Part shown: piece by piece, positions 37,001-47,680 of the stretch
How the letters are laid out: every line of letters starts with the position of its first letter
Numbering within the stretch: the stretch's first letter is position 1
NCBI GenBank assembly: GCA_008508345.1
Contig: QNGE01001010.1
Span: 107,948 to 171,947, forward strand
From: Paragonimus westermani
Taxonomy: Eukaryota > Platyhelminthes > Trematoda > Plagiorchiida > Troglotrematidae
DNA: 64,000 bases
Direction: 5' to 3'
Notes under the pieces: model-generated
Databases searched by the model: none
Told to the model about the DNA's origin: nothing
Seen by the model: the letters and a program-made list of their open reading frames with translations, nothing else
Translations under genes and position numbers: made by a program

Positions 37001-39089
37001 AAATGGAGTAACATTGAGATTGAATGATTCAGGAAGAAGTTAACAGTAGCTAAAAAAATCCGATACGAAGAGGGCTGGGCATAAGGTCACCCAATGGATT
37101 GCACAACTAACATGTCTTTGTGGTTGATTTTAGCGGTGTATCGCAAAAGCGGTACAGTGGACAGTCCGAATTCAATACAAGTAAAACGAATGGACATTCC
37201 CAACAGCATTCTACATTCCGTACAGTCTGTACCCATCAAGCGGAAAAAGCTAGGAGAAAATTGAAACGGCCAGTCCAACACTATCAGATACATCTCTAGA
37301 ATGAGAGAAACTTATGGTGGATTGACCCGACAATCAAGAGTAGCGGTAAATGGCTGGCAACTCCATATAATACTATACACATCTACTGACGATAGTAGCG
37401 CATGGGATATGGCATCCACCAATTTAGGGTGTTTCAGCAGCTAACCTGGATCATTTTGAATCCAACACAGCAATGACATCCTACGGGCTCGTGCTTTCCT
37501 ACGCTCATGATTACCAAACACTAGACGGCTTAGTCATGTTGCTTGCTGAGTTGTGTTGACAAAAAACTAACCGAGTGAATTTGTGTCACGAAACCTTTGG
37601 CTGTTATCGCGTCGTTTAGGTTGCTGCGAGAGGGCGGATAGCATCGACATTCCTAGGGGACGAAAAAATTCAAGAAATTCATGGGCGAGCTCGGTTTACT
37701 ATACAAGGCTTCACCGCTCTGGAAACACCTTGTGCACGTCTGCTGGCAGATCCCAACACAGTTTAAGCAGGCCAAGGTAGATGGTAAGAGGTAGGCAACC
37801 CGTAGCTATGTAAGACGTCAGACAAGGTTTCTTGAACCTCGACGAGTGGGGTCCGAAATATTATATATATATATATATATATATGCATCCCTGGTTACGG
37901 AACTGTTCTTCGGCCAGTATGGTAACGTGGTTCAAGCTACTGTCTACTGCAACAAGGACTAGGAATGTTCTGGATCGTTCTCGTGGAAGTAAGAAGTGTA
38001 CAGAATTGATCGGAGCGGCTAATAACGGCGTGGATGTAGGGATGTCAGGCGACGGCACACTGGCATTTTTTAGTTTGCGATGCAACAGACGCTCAACGAG
38101 CATACGGTGTACCAGGAAGCGCAGAATGCATTTTGACCATTTGATTATTCGATCATGATTTTGGAAAGAAGCACACATGAACGACCGTGTTGCTCGCACC
38201 GTCACCCCACCTGAAGCGTTCTAAACGAAGAAGGCACATTTTCATCACGAATAAACCATGGCTCGTAATCACAGTACAAGATAAAACACACGAATGTGGA
38301 ATACGTCTTTCCCTGTGGCTATCACCGTATGTTTTTCCAATGCCAAGGATAATGATTAGTAATGACAACATGTGCATTCGCCATGTACGTCCTCAACAGT
38401 ACTACGGGCTGAAAAAATGGAGTCACCCATGTGTGGCGTGTGAGTGGAATCAGAAGTGGTGTAGCACAAGTCGCTTGTGATGAGTGGTATGTACAGGCGT
38501 CCTTTGGCTTCGGCCACTGTGACAGGCCAATTCGGAACAGATGCCGTCAATCCTGTGTCCAGAATTTCTTTGCCACCTGAGAGTGATGGTCAAGATTGTG
38601 TGCGGAATGCATCGCGAGGGATGTGCTGACTAGAACTTAGGTCCTGTCAGGTTCAACCATGTCACGTGGGTCAAATAGGAGAAGCCAAACAACAAGCAGA
38701 TAAACTTATAGGTTTGTATGTCGCATCACTGAGTGTGTAATGGTACGTAGACAGCGGAGCACGGATCTAAGAATGTACGGCCTATCCATATTTATGACTG
38801 CAGAACTGTTGCTTCGCAACAAATAAAGGACACTCCGATCGTCCAACAGTAGACAATGACCGCCTGTAAAGTAAGAACACTCACACTAGTTCTCAAAAGC
38901 TAGATGTGGATTACAATACGTCTACTGTGAGTAGTCTTGATCAGGATGAGTCATCAGCGTTTTACTTATTGCACCCCTAGACACAGGTAGACACTAACTG
39001 TCAAGCGCGTCAAGCTTTCGAGTCAGAGGCATCACGTGGGGTCCCTCAAGGAAACTCCATTTCTTTTTGCCTCATAGGTCAAACAGGTG
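34031..39089. other. No recognised gene
   Basis: About 5 kb with motif-free frames. The plus frame 35017-35214 is protein-like. The interval 37861-38205 is open on both strands for about 110 codons next to a TA repeat (see findings). No SINE or LINE remains were seen. Confidence 0.4.
37862..37884. repeat. TA microsatellite
   Basis: About eleven uninterrupted TA units. Confidence 0.9.
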
Positions 39090-41830
39090 AATGGCAGACT
39101 TAACCTAGGGTCTCATATATCAACCTCGGACACGTATGTGGACGTCAGACGTTGTCCGTCAGGACAAAATGTGCGTACGCTACCGGATCGGCATGGTGTC
39201 AGGCGGCCGAGACGCCATACAGCACTGATCATGATTCATCTGAGCCGATACAACATCGGTTTCGCATATTTGAGTTAGACAAGGCTTGCTTAACATGGTA
39301 ATCTCTGGGTAAACATGTGCTGGGTAGGTTAACTGGCAGACGGCGCTCGGGAGCACATTGTGTCTCGCGGTCGCGGGATGAAGGAAATCTTTGATGAGAA
39401 GCGAACTATACGGCATCAACCCTCAAGTTATGTCCGCGTGCCTGCAACTCTGTCAGAATATGTTTGTTACATTTGTTAGTGTTTATGACTCAACTATGTG
39501 TCACACTGATGATACAAAGAATCACCTATGTGACCAGCTGTCTGCCATAATCCGCTCGACATCCGCGAGTAACGGATGGTTTGTTCTGGGCGACTTCAAC
39601 GTGCGAGTTGGATGCGACTCAGCCGCTTGGTAAGGAGTCCTTGGATCACACGACGTTGGTGCAGTAAATGGAGGTGGTGATCATCTACTCTACCTGTGTG
39701 CTATTCGTTAGCTGGTTATCACAAACAATTGACTCCGGCTAGAGGCAAGCAATATCACGACGTGGACTCATGCACGGGAATGTCATCACCACTTGCTTGA
39801 TTACATGGGTGTGCAGCAGTGCGGTAAGCGCGGGGTACGTGTCAAGCAAGTCATGCGCTGAGTTGAATTAAGCGTGGATCATAGGAAGGTTACGACCAAA
39901 TTGTTCATTCATGTTTCTTCACTGCAGATCCTTTGGACAACGGCAGAGGCTGAGTGTCAGGAGGGCCAAGAACTCACAGATCAGGATGATGTTTCAAAGT
40001 GCGGTTGCTGTTCACCTTAGAGACGCTTCAGTATTCACTACCTCTGACAGCATGTGATAACACCTCAAGGAAGATGTCACGCTGGTGGCCATCGAAACAA
40101 TCGGTATCCAACCCAAGAAACGTACGGACCAGTTCGACAACAATGATGTAATAATCTTGAGCCTGATATGAGAGAGGCAATGATGACAAAAGAACCAAGT
40201 TTCACAGCGTTCTCCGTCGACTTGTAAACGACACAGCGGAATTAAAGACGATTAGTAGACAAATCAAGATGGGTTGGCGCACGGATGTCAATCGTCGACA
40301 AAACAAACAATTTTACGGTCCGTTTAGAACGATTGTCGACTAATTTTTTTTCAGTCTACCACAGCGATGTTTGGCGGGGATGCTGAATTTTCGTGTACAA
40401 AACAGGAGAACACCAGGAAAGCCTAGCACAAGCAATTAGGTGGCTTACCAAACCGACCTACCATGACAAGATATCAAAACGCAACTTGCTCTCATTCCAG
40501 ATTTAGCAGGGATGCGAAGGGTCATTCGGGACGACTGTAAAATTGAAGGATAACAGGTGAGGATGGGCTGCCAGAGAACCATTGAAGTGTGTTGTGCGCT
40601 TTGCTTCGTCTGGGAAAAGCAAGCAGTCTTTCAAGAATTCAAGAGTGTCCTCATCCTACCTTTGTTTGAAGGTGGCGAGGCAAGCAAAGCACCAGCAGTT
40701 ATCAGGGCGTCAACCTGCTGACCTGCACTGGGAAGGTTCTAATTATCATTCTGCTGAACCGACGAAACGCAGAAGTTTTGGGTACCAATGACACTGAGGA
40801 ACAATCTGGATGTTAGACAAGTCGCAGTGTGATTGACATGTTACTTACTGCCCGACACATACAAGAGAAGCGCCGTCAACGCACTCTTTGTAGTCTTTGT
40901 GGAATTCATTAAGGCGTTCGATTCCGTCAGTCTTGAGGCGTTGTAGACAGTGGTTGACAAGTTTGGATGTCCAGGTAAGTTGGTCAATTTAAATAGAATT
41001 TTGCAAATGGGTATGAAGATGAAGGTACAGTCATGTGAATCCACCTGATGATTTCGGTACTGTCACTGGCATGAAGCACGGCGGTGTCTTCGCCCGAATC
41101 CTAGATAATTTGGATCTAATTGTAAACCTAGCAGCTGCTCCTCAGGACTTGGAGGACAGCGTTGAAGTAGAATATCGCACGGATGACCGCTCGCAAAATA
41201 TTCGACTTTTCGGCGCCCCAAGTCGGCTACATACCTCGACGACGGGCATGGTTGTGTTCACAGAAGACAGCGGGCTACTATCGCATAGTGAAAAGGGACT
41301 CTAACAACTGCGGCATCCAAGTTTGGACTGGATACCAACACAACTAAGAGATTGTCTTTTTTCTGACTTTCTACGGGCAGAGGTGCTGTGTTGGCATTTG
41401 GAATCCGTATTTACTGAGAGATCGCAAACAGCTGCTTAGCTTCTGTTGTTTGAGCAGCAACTCGTCGACAGATCTGTTCGTGGACCGTGATTTTGGGGCT
41501 CATGTGTCCAAGACGAGTGTCACCTTCGGACATCTTGAAATTTAAGCCTGTAAAAACATCTACCGGGTAGTAGTACTATCTATGTCATTGTACAACATTG
41601 TAATCTGTACCTTATATTGAGGGAATAAGCGGTTTCTGAGATGCTTCCGTCTACCATGCCTGAGGTGTACCTCGGACATTTGGTGGTCAAACATGGTTCC
41701 GAACACTGAAGTACTCTGATAAGCGGACATGGACAAGAATGAACTTATTCTGATGCTTAACCACCTTCACTGGCTAGGACACATAGGCTGGATGATTGGC
41801 AAACGAATCGAGAAATAAAGTGTTTGGTAT
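39090..41830 (+). mobile_element. Nearly complete RTE-type LINE, inactivated
   Basis: Frames in order spell all three parts of an RTE-clade protein. Endonuclease (39168-39900): NVRTLPDRHGVRRPRRHTAL, then NGWFVLGDFNVRVGCDSAAW (catalytic GDFN at about 39589-39600), then ITTWTH and LSVDH near 39875. Reverse transcriptase (about 40600-41300): FVVFVEFIKAFDSVSLEAL (motif A, 40890-40935), HGGVFARILDNLDL in place of the 'QGCVLAPxLFNL' block, VEYRTDDRSQNIRLFGAPSR, and VFTEDSG (about 41251-41271) where FADDSA is expected. C-terminal domain: KTSVTFGHLEI to LNHLHWLGHIGWM (about 41770-41800). Many stops and frameshifts and the loss of the DD pair make it non-coding. The endonuclease is of the type often annotated as craniofacial development protein 2-like. 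Confidence 0.85.
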
Positions 41831-42438
41831 CCCAGTCCAAATTCAAACATTTGTCCTAATCCCATATAAGGCATATTAGTACATATTTTTATACCGAAAC
41901 CTCTCTTGACTTATATATATATATATACATATATATGTAGCCCGGCTAGATTACGAGAACCACCACGCACGCCTCCCAGCCTTATTCCTTTTGGGTTACA
42001 TTGATATAAACCATGTAAATTGAACCGTTAGTGGTGCAGCAAGAGCCATTTTTAGTCATGTGTAGATGCGACACGTTAATCCAGAAACGGATGCTGTCCA
42101 TCTAGTATGCGAATGCTGATTTAAGAAGACGCTTTCAGACATCACTCATTACAGTAACCTGTGCAAAACAGAAAACCCGAATTTCTGAATGAAGCCAGTG
42201 GGGTTATGGACATGAGTGTCGCCAAGGGACACTATTTCCTTTCGAAAAACGCATTGTTTTCCAAAGCAAACATCTAACCAATCATAGTGGACAGAAGTTC
42301 CCAGACCAGTCAGGAGGTTACCTTCACTGTTTCTTCCTTATTCGGCTTTTCACCTGTCACACTTATCGGTAGCTTGTTGACCGCAACTACTAGGTCTGGT
42401 AACTGTCCTTGAAACTTCTGATTCAAGAACATTTACAG
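41831..42438. other. TA-rich microsatellite and unassigned sequence
   Basis: A TA/CATA repeat occupies 41912-41938, just past the LINE end. The rest is unassigned. Confidence 0.5.
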
Positions 42439-42582
42439 GTTATCATGCGCCCCATACATATCCGTGTACTCTTCCTCTTGAGTCGTTTTGGGACGGAAAA
42501 AAGTGACTTCTGCACTCGTCTCTTGAGTTGGTTTGAGAGCAATTTGCGTAATTCTTCGGGACAAAGGTTTCCGTCTTTGTGA
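42439..42582 (+). CDS. Candidate exon, 47 codons
   Basis: After CAAGAACATTTACAG (ending 42438) the frame reads 47 codons to TGA (42580-42582). It is also open upstream to 42403. The peptide (PIHIRVLFLLSRFGTEKSDF, then LLSWFESNLRNSSG) looks like folded protein. A possible donor AAAG|GTTTCC lies at 42565/42566. No family is recognised. Confidence 0.28.
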   Translation, partial: VIMRPIHIRVLFLLSRFGTEKSDFCTRLLSWFESNLRNSSGQRFPSL

Positions 42583-44703
42583 CGAAGCTGAAAATTTAGT
42601 CCTGTCAGAGTTCTTTTAGTCCGCTATCGATCCAGACGAAGTTCCCGAGCGTCCGGTGATGGTTGGAAAGATGACAATTGTTAACCATCAGAAAGCACAA
42701 ACGCGTTTTAATTAACAGGGTCGTGAGAAGAAAATCGGCGTGTGCGTACTGGGTAAGAAGATTTATGTCTTGAATCCAGTAGCCAATCTGATGAGCCAAT
42801 AAATAAAGACGATCGAGATTTAGACAGCTGCACTTTATGTGACCTTACAGTTGACAATTTCCGGTGTTTAGAAAGTGATCAGTTACAGTAAAAGTCAACG
42901 GGACAAGACGATAAATCAGCGATGGAATCCCCGAACAACAGCACCATCTGCTCACGGTTTGTTAAATGTACTGTTGGAAACTAGGTGGTCAGTGGACAGA
43001 TACGTTTCTTTTGATGTTTAAATCGGAATTGGCCAAATCCAGGGCCTTTGACATAAACCTATAAACTAAGCACAGGAACAAGGTCAGGAGGAGAGACACA
43101 TTATTGACGATAGTTCGCCTCCGATCACGTCGCGATACGAGACATGTGAGGAAAACGAGTAAAGTTCATTTATAAAGTTGACCATAATGCAAGCGTGCAG
43201 CCAAATAAAGGACTTTCCCAAATGTGTACATGCGCGTACGGAGTGTGACACATGTGACATGTACCAGATAACAGGTCGCACACACAAACGATAAAAATCT
43301 GAGCTTCTAGTCAGCCGTCAGGTTTCAGTTTTGAATGATCAACTCGTGTACATATGAACGCTCGAGTGTATACTACCGACCCCAATTCCGTACGCAGATA
43401 CACTCGTGGAAGGTGCGACGACGGGGAAAAAGTACTAGGTCGAAACAAATGACCACCTGTGAGAAGCCATGAACAACTGATCAGGTTCACTTGCGTGGGA
43501 ACAATGAAGATACATCACAAATCAGCAACGACAGCGAGAGCAAAATAGAGGGATTCGGAATAAAACTAAGGTGTGGACCTAAGGGTATGAACTGTATATA
43601 GCAATAACAAACACCACTTCCCGCAGTTGTGCAAGTCAAGCTGGCAAGCCGGAATTCACTCAAAACAATATTGGGCAGGAGCACAGTCGACCGCGACACA
43701 GGCAAAGTTAACAAGTGCCCAACAGTAACAATGTAAACGCTCTGTCTCTAACACTATTTCGTCTTCAAACTCATCAACTCTCCTGGTTTTTCTGATGGGT
43801 TTCTGTTTTCTGAAGCACAGAAAATCAGTGCATATCAGAGCTCTCAATATCTACATTTCTTGACTGACAAATCTACAAACTGCTCTGGTGTGTACCGTTT
43901 CAAGCCTGGAGATCGACATGCATCGAATCTTTGTGATGCGAATTTACGACTTAGTACTGCTTATTATACGAAACTGCCAGAGGTAGTGTGAACCTATTAC
44001 TAAGAACACGAGTCTGAAGTCAGAATCGACGTATCTTATACCATTCATGAGATATGGACTTTATGTTAACCTCAACCAACGTTCTGGCCTTCAAGTGGCA
44101 CTGAAAGTCATAATTTTATACAAGCATGGCTTTATTTTCGGTGGTCTTGTCAGGCCGAGGGTCCGGATGAAAACATGCGTTATGGCAGACTGTTGTCCTT
44201 GTCTTGTCGTATCGTAATTCGTGGGTCATACGCAATCGATTGGGGTTTAGGATATTTAGTCGGATCATTTGTTCGAAGTGTTGGTGAACTCAGACACAAG
44301 AAAAATCACCTCTACACAATAGTTTTATTCACAAAGTGCCAGGAGGCACCGAAGCTGAACGTTGCAGCCGAGCTGAGGCTGGTATAGTGGAGAGTTTCAA
44401 TGTGGAGTGACGTTTGACTAAATATGGGTGATTAATCGTCTGTGTACTGCGAGCATTCGTAGTCTCGTTGAAGCGGGGCGACGTAGGCGTGTTGTCCGTC
44501 ACACTTGCGTAAAACTCCACAAACAGTAACTGAGATGCTCCCTTTCATTTTCAAGCGCAAACGAAAAACTCAGACATTATGGTATCACATTACCAACAGC
44601 TACCGATTACGCCCAAGTAATCGCCTGCTTTTTCATTAAGCTATCGTTCATCCACCAGCAGTTTGTCGTTAAATGAGAGGTTGTGCGTCGGTAACCATAT
44701 AGC
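42583..44703. other. No recognised gene
   Basis: Frames of 60-75 codons without motifs on both strands. No repeats are seen. Confidence 0.5.
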
Positions 44704-44736
44704 AGTTACTGATGAATAGTCGGGGATTTGGTTTAT

Positions 44737-44948
44737 TTTCAAGTTGACCATCACTCACATTTGATCGCAGCCTTCGCATTCAGACGGACTTTGCAGCCAG
44801 CCTCTTTCGAAAAGAAGTACTAGACTCGAGCTTCGCTCTCATTAGAGCTCGTCAATAGTGCATATCCTTGTCACGACCGGGATTTGAACTCCGGCCATTC
44901 CAGTCATGAGGGAACCGTGTTAACCACTGCGCCATTGACCTCACCTTA
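44737..44948 (-). mobile_element. tRNA-derived SINE copy, left arm
   Basis: The minus strand has an A box (TGGCGCAGTGG), B-box region GGAGTTCAAATCCCGG, the family body and the tail GGTCAACTTGAAAA. It is nearly identical to the copy at 45323. Confidence 0.9.
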
Positions 44949-45322
44949 GGCACGACCGAATCATCAAATCTGAACGCTCAACCACTCTCGCTTATGAGCA
45001 ATGATCAGGTTGCCCGATCGTCTCGAGAGGAGACACAGTTACTGCATGTTAATTCTAATTGATAACGCTGTGATTAGGACTTCCCAGACAGGTCAACTTG
45101 AAAATAAACCAAATCCCCGACTACTCATCAGTAATCTAAAATATCGCCTTGCAGGTTTAATGAGTTCAGTGATCTCGACCTGTCTTGGAAGTCCTAATCG
45201 CGGGGTTATCGATTGAAGTTAACAGGCAGTAACTGTGTCTCCTCTTGAGACGATCGGGCAACCTGATCATTGCTCACAAGCGAGAGTGGTTGAGCGTTCA
45301 TATTTGATAATTCGGTCGTGCC

Positions 45323-45534
45323 TAATGTGAGGTCAATGGCGCAGTGGTTAACACGGTTCCCTCATGACTGGAATGGCCGGAGTTCAAATCCCGGTCGTGA
45401 CAAGGATATGCACTATTGACGAGCTCTAATGAGAGCGAAGCTCGAGTCTAGTACTTCTTTTCGAAAGAGGCTGGCTGCAAAGTCCGTCTGAATGCGAAGG
45501 CTGCGATCAAATGTGAGTGATGGTCAACTTGAAA
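45323..45534 (+). mobile_element. tRNA-derived SINE copy, right arm
   Basis: The A box TGGCGCAGTGG is at 45337-45347 and the B-box region GGAGTTCAAATCC at 45379-45391. This is the internal promoter arrangement of a tRNA gene. The tRNA-unrelated body contains CTCGAGTCTAGTACTTCTTT and the 3' end is GGTCAACTTGAAA. The head resembles a tRNA (GGTCAATGGCGCAGTGGTTA), so transcription by Pol III and mobilisation by a partner LINE are expected for the family; the partner is not evident here. Confidence 0.9.
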
Positions 45535-45880
45535 GGTACACGAACAATACACGAAAAACAGAGTAGACAAGACTGTAACTACCAAATACTATAGAGTGAA
45601 TACAATACTCCGATCCATTTCAGAAAAACGCCAATCCGTATCTCGAGCGCAACCAGCCATACGTGGATGAAACGGACAAATAGCTGAGGAAAAATCTGCA
45701 AGAGCACAAAACGGTCGAGCACTGAACTGACCTCACCTCGCGCTAACGAGCCCAACATAGATTACGCGGACCAGTTAATAGGGGGGGAATGAAGCGCGGA
45801 AAACCGTAGTATGCAAATACACTCCAAGGAGAGACGGGTCAAGGACAGTGACTACGTCCACATAGACGTCACTAAGCAGA
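45535..45880. other. No recognised gene
   Basis: Unassigned sequence between the SINE palindrome and the first copy of the 1.1-kb unit, including a run of eight G near 45780. Confidence 0.5.
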
Positions 45881-46983
45881 ACGAGTGATGATAAATCAAC
45901 ATGCGAGTAAGATGAACAACGCAAAAATCGTCCTTAAATTGGTTGTTTCGCAATGCCCACTACTCATTACATATACATACATGCTCAAGGTCAAGCGTAG
46001 CACAATCATCATTCGCTCGATGATAGGAACCGGGCCCCGGACTTGTTTGGTTCAAAAAAGAAATAACTCACACTCGATCAAGTCTGCCACACGACACAGT
46101 GATTCACGACGCCCTCAAGTGGTGTCCCTAGGTAATCGAATTCGTTAACACCATCATCATTAAAGTCACAATAATATGATGGATGACCAAGTCGGAAGCG
46201 CGAATACTCCAACACTCAGTGGGATATCTCGCCGCGGTGATTGGATATAACCAAAGCCAACAGCGGATGGATTGTGCACAACAGGAACGACCGAACAAGC
46301 CGGCGATTAACGAAATCGGACCAACGAACAAGCGGTCAGAAACGGAAAGAAAGCGATAGTCACATGCAAAAAAATTACGCATAAGCGCACATGAGGTACA
46401 AACGGAAACCGCCACTGTGTTGTGGACTGGAATTCCGGCTCGTAAACGTGAGCGCACGTCCGGGGTGAGAACATACGAGTTGGTGACTAAAGGTGGTGTT
46501 GTACTGAGTAAGTTGTTGCTACAAAACCAGCTTCGAATCGAACCTACGGGTACTATTACTCGAGCTGACGACGGTCCTGACAATGGTCCACGAAAACTTA
46601 GAGTACCAAGTAAGTACGAACATACAACATGGAAAAGGAGGGAAAGAAAATAAACAAACAATAACAACCACGTTTCCAGAAGCAGAACAATCAACAAGTC
46701 TACGGATACGGGCTCGCCACTGACTGCGATAAGATGGCACGTCGGTGAGTTTTTCCAACCAACGATGTGAACGGTCACAAACTCCTCAACTAGACAGACA
46801 GCACCTACCAACCATGTTCAGCGGAACGCCTAACGTTACAACAGCTCGTGGCTGTGTTACCGACTGGCTGCCTTGCGGATTCTTCCAACTGTCAGCAGAC
46901 ATACGGAACAACGAACGATGTGGCAGATGCTCTGTCTGCACACGGGGTAAGTGGCCCAATCGATCGTCGGTCCTGAACGCGCT
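45881..46983 (+). repeat. 1.1-kb duplicated unit, copy 1
   Basis: It matches 51391-52523 with only a handful of substitutions over the first ~1,080 bases (for example at 46466, 46632-46636, 46932 and 46953). After GTGGCCCAATC near 46962, copy 1 lacks about 30 bases present in copy 2; both then share GTCGGTCCTGAACGCGC and diverge completely. The unit carries the two-exon candidate listed next and a 227-codon minus-strand frame (46128-46811) that is probably a shadow. Confidence 0.9.
46353..46946 (+). CDS. Candidate two-exon gene piece, unknown protein
   Basis: Exon A ends at 46609 with the strong donor CCAA|GTAAGT; its frame (open from about 46353) includes GVRTYELVTKGGVVLSKLLL. Exon B runs from 46794 (after CTCAACTAG) to 46946 (GGG|GTAAGT). 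Joining them keeps the frame: one base from A plus two from B. Exon B has four cysteines (CVTDWLPC, CGRCSVC), as in small zinc-binding folds. The 'YELVTKGGVVLSKLLLQNQL' part loosely recalls Tudor/SNase-type domains, not enough to name. The segment is present in both copies of the duplicated unit, so it may be a duplicated gene piece or part of an unknown mobile element. Confidence 0.33.
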
Positions 46984-47446
46984 GATGGATCGCCAGATTG
47001 CTCACAAAATTAGGAAGACGAATTACTTTTTGGTACAGCTCAATGCCCGTGGGTATCCGATAGCGGGTACGCATAGATATTTCGTACACACGCTGATTCG
47101 CAAGTCTTACAACACAGAAAGTTTGCCTCATGAGGATATGTTGGTTGACTTGTCTACTTTTGTGATATACATGACTAAAGATGAACCACACTAATGTACC
47201 ACGGTGCAACTAAGACAAAAGACCTCGTGAGGAGTACAGATAAGTACATTCGATCATTTAACAAAATTCCACTAATCATAGCCGTTATCGGTTCCGAAAA
47301 GCGGTGTCTACTTGAAAGGAAGCACGCCAGGTGGAAAAAGATAATCACTATTTAAAGTAACTTGAACGAGTGCCACACACAAACCAATGAAAGTATAAGC
47401 ACATGGATCAAGCGCGCAAGATTTACACCTCCGGCTAACCGTTTAG
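46947..47446. other. Copy-1-specific sequence; open frame to 47194
   Basis: In copy 1 the frame of exon B continues unspliced to a stop at 47192-47194 (for example YFLVQLNARGYPIAGTHRYF). In copy 2 it stops at once (TGA after GGTAAG). Whether the continued reading is coding is unclear. Confidence 0.35.
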
Positions 47447-47680
47447 GTGTGTGACAGCAAAGTGTTGTCTTGGACAGATAATCAAAGATGGTATCGGGAG
47501 TTCAAACGGTTGGTTAGCAGAAGCAAGCACACGAAGCAAGACATTAGGGTAGGCAACCCACGAGAAATACCACCAATCATGCTTTGTCATGAAAACGATA
47601 CCTATCGTGCGCATGTGTTCGTGTACGTTTGGAAGGATGAACACAGTTCAAATGAAGGTGTATTGAAACTGTGGTTGTAA
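47447..47680 (+). CDS. Candidate exon, possibly Tudor-like
   Basis: The acceptor GATTTACACCTCCGGCTAACCGTTTAG ends at 47446 and supplies an in-frame TAG, so the frame opens at 47447. It reads 77 codons to TAA, or leaves through a donor GAAG|GTGTAT at 47657/47658. The peptide has MLCHENDTYRAHVFVYVW, which recalls the Tudor-domain pattern 'C.A...ED..WYRA.V'; the remainder is not diagnostic. It lies 500 bases downstream of the two-exon candidate on the same strand, but the phases do not join directly. Confidence 0.33.
   Translation: MCDSKVLSWTDNQRWYREFKRLVSRSKHTKQDIRVGNPREIPPIMLCHENDTYRAHVFVYVWKDEHSSNEGVLKLWL

Larger units (their letters stand above)
44704..45534. repeat. Inverted repeat with two SINEs (palindrome)
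   Basis: Arms 44737-45094 and 45177-45534 are 358 bases each, inverted to one another and about 90-95% alike by eye, with an 82-base spacer. Each arm holds one SINE copy plus about 145 bases of non-SINE flank. The flank outside the left arm (about 44704-44751, including the SINE tail) is also present, inverted, at the left of the spacer (45091-45139). On a single strand the arms would form a long hairpin. Because the arms have several private substitutions, the structure is not a simple assembly reflection. Confidence 0.9.

Noticed and set aside
46128..46811. 227-codon minus-strand frame, repeated at 51638-52321
   Set aside because: Its presence in both copies follows from the duplication. 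The hydrophobic, cysteine/serine-rich composition is that of an antisense shadow, and the plus strand of the same bases carries better splice-bounded frames.
46417..47194. Penelope-type thumb in the copy-1-specific frame (LVQLNARGYPI)
   Set aside because: The single phrase resembles the thumb's 'L...NGYP' but no RT or GIY-YIG sequence is nearby on that strand.
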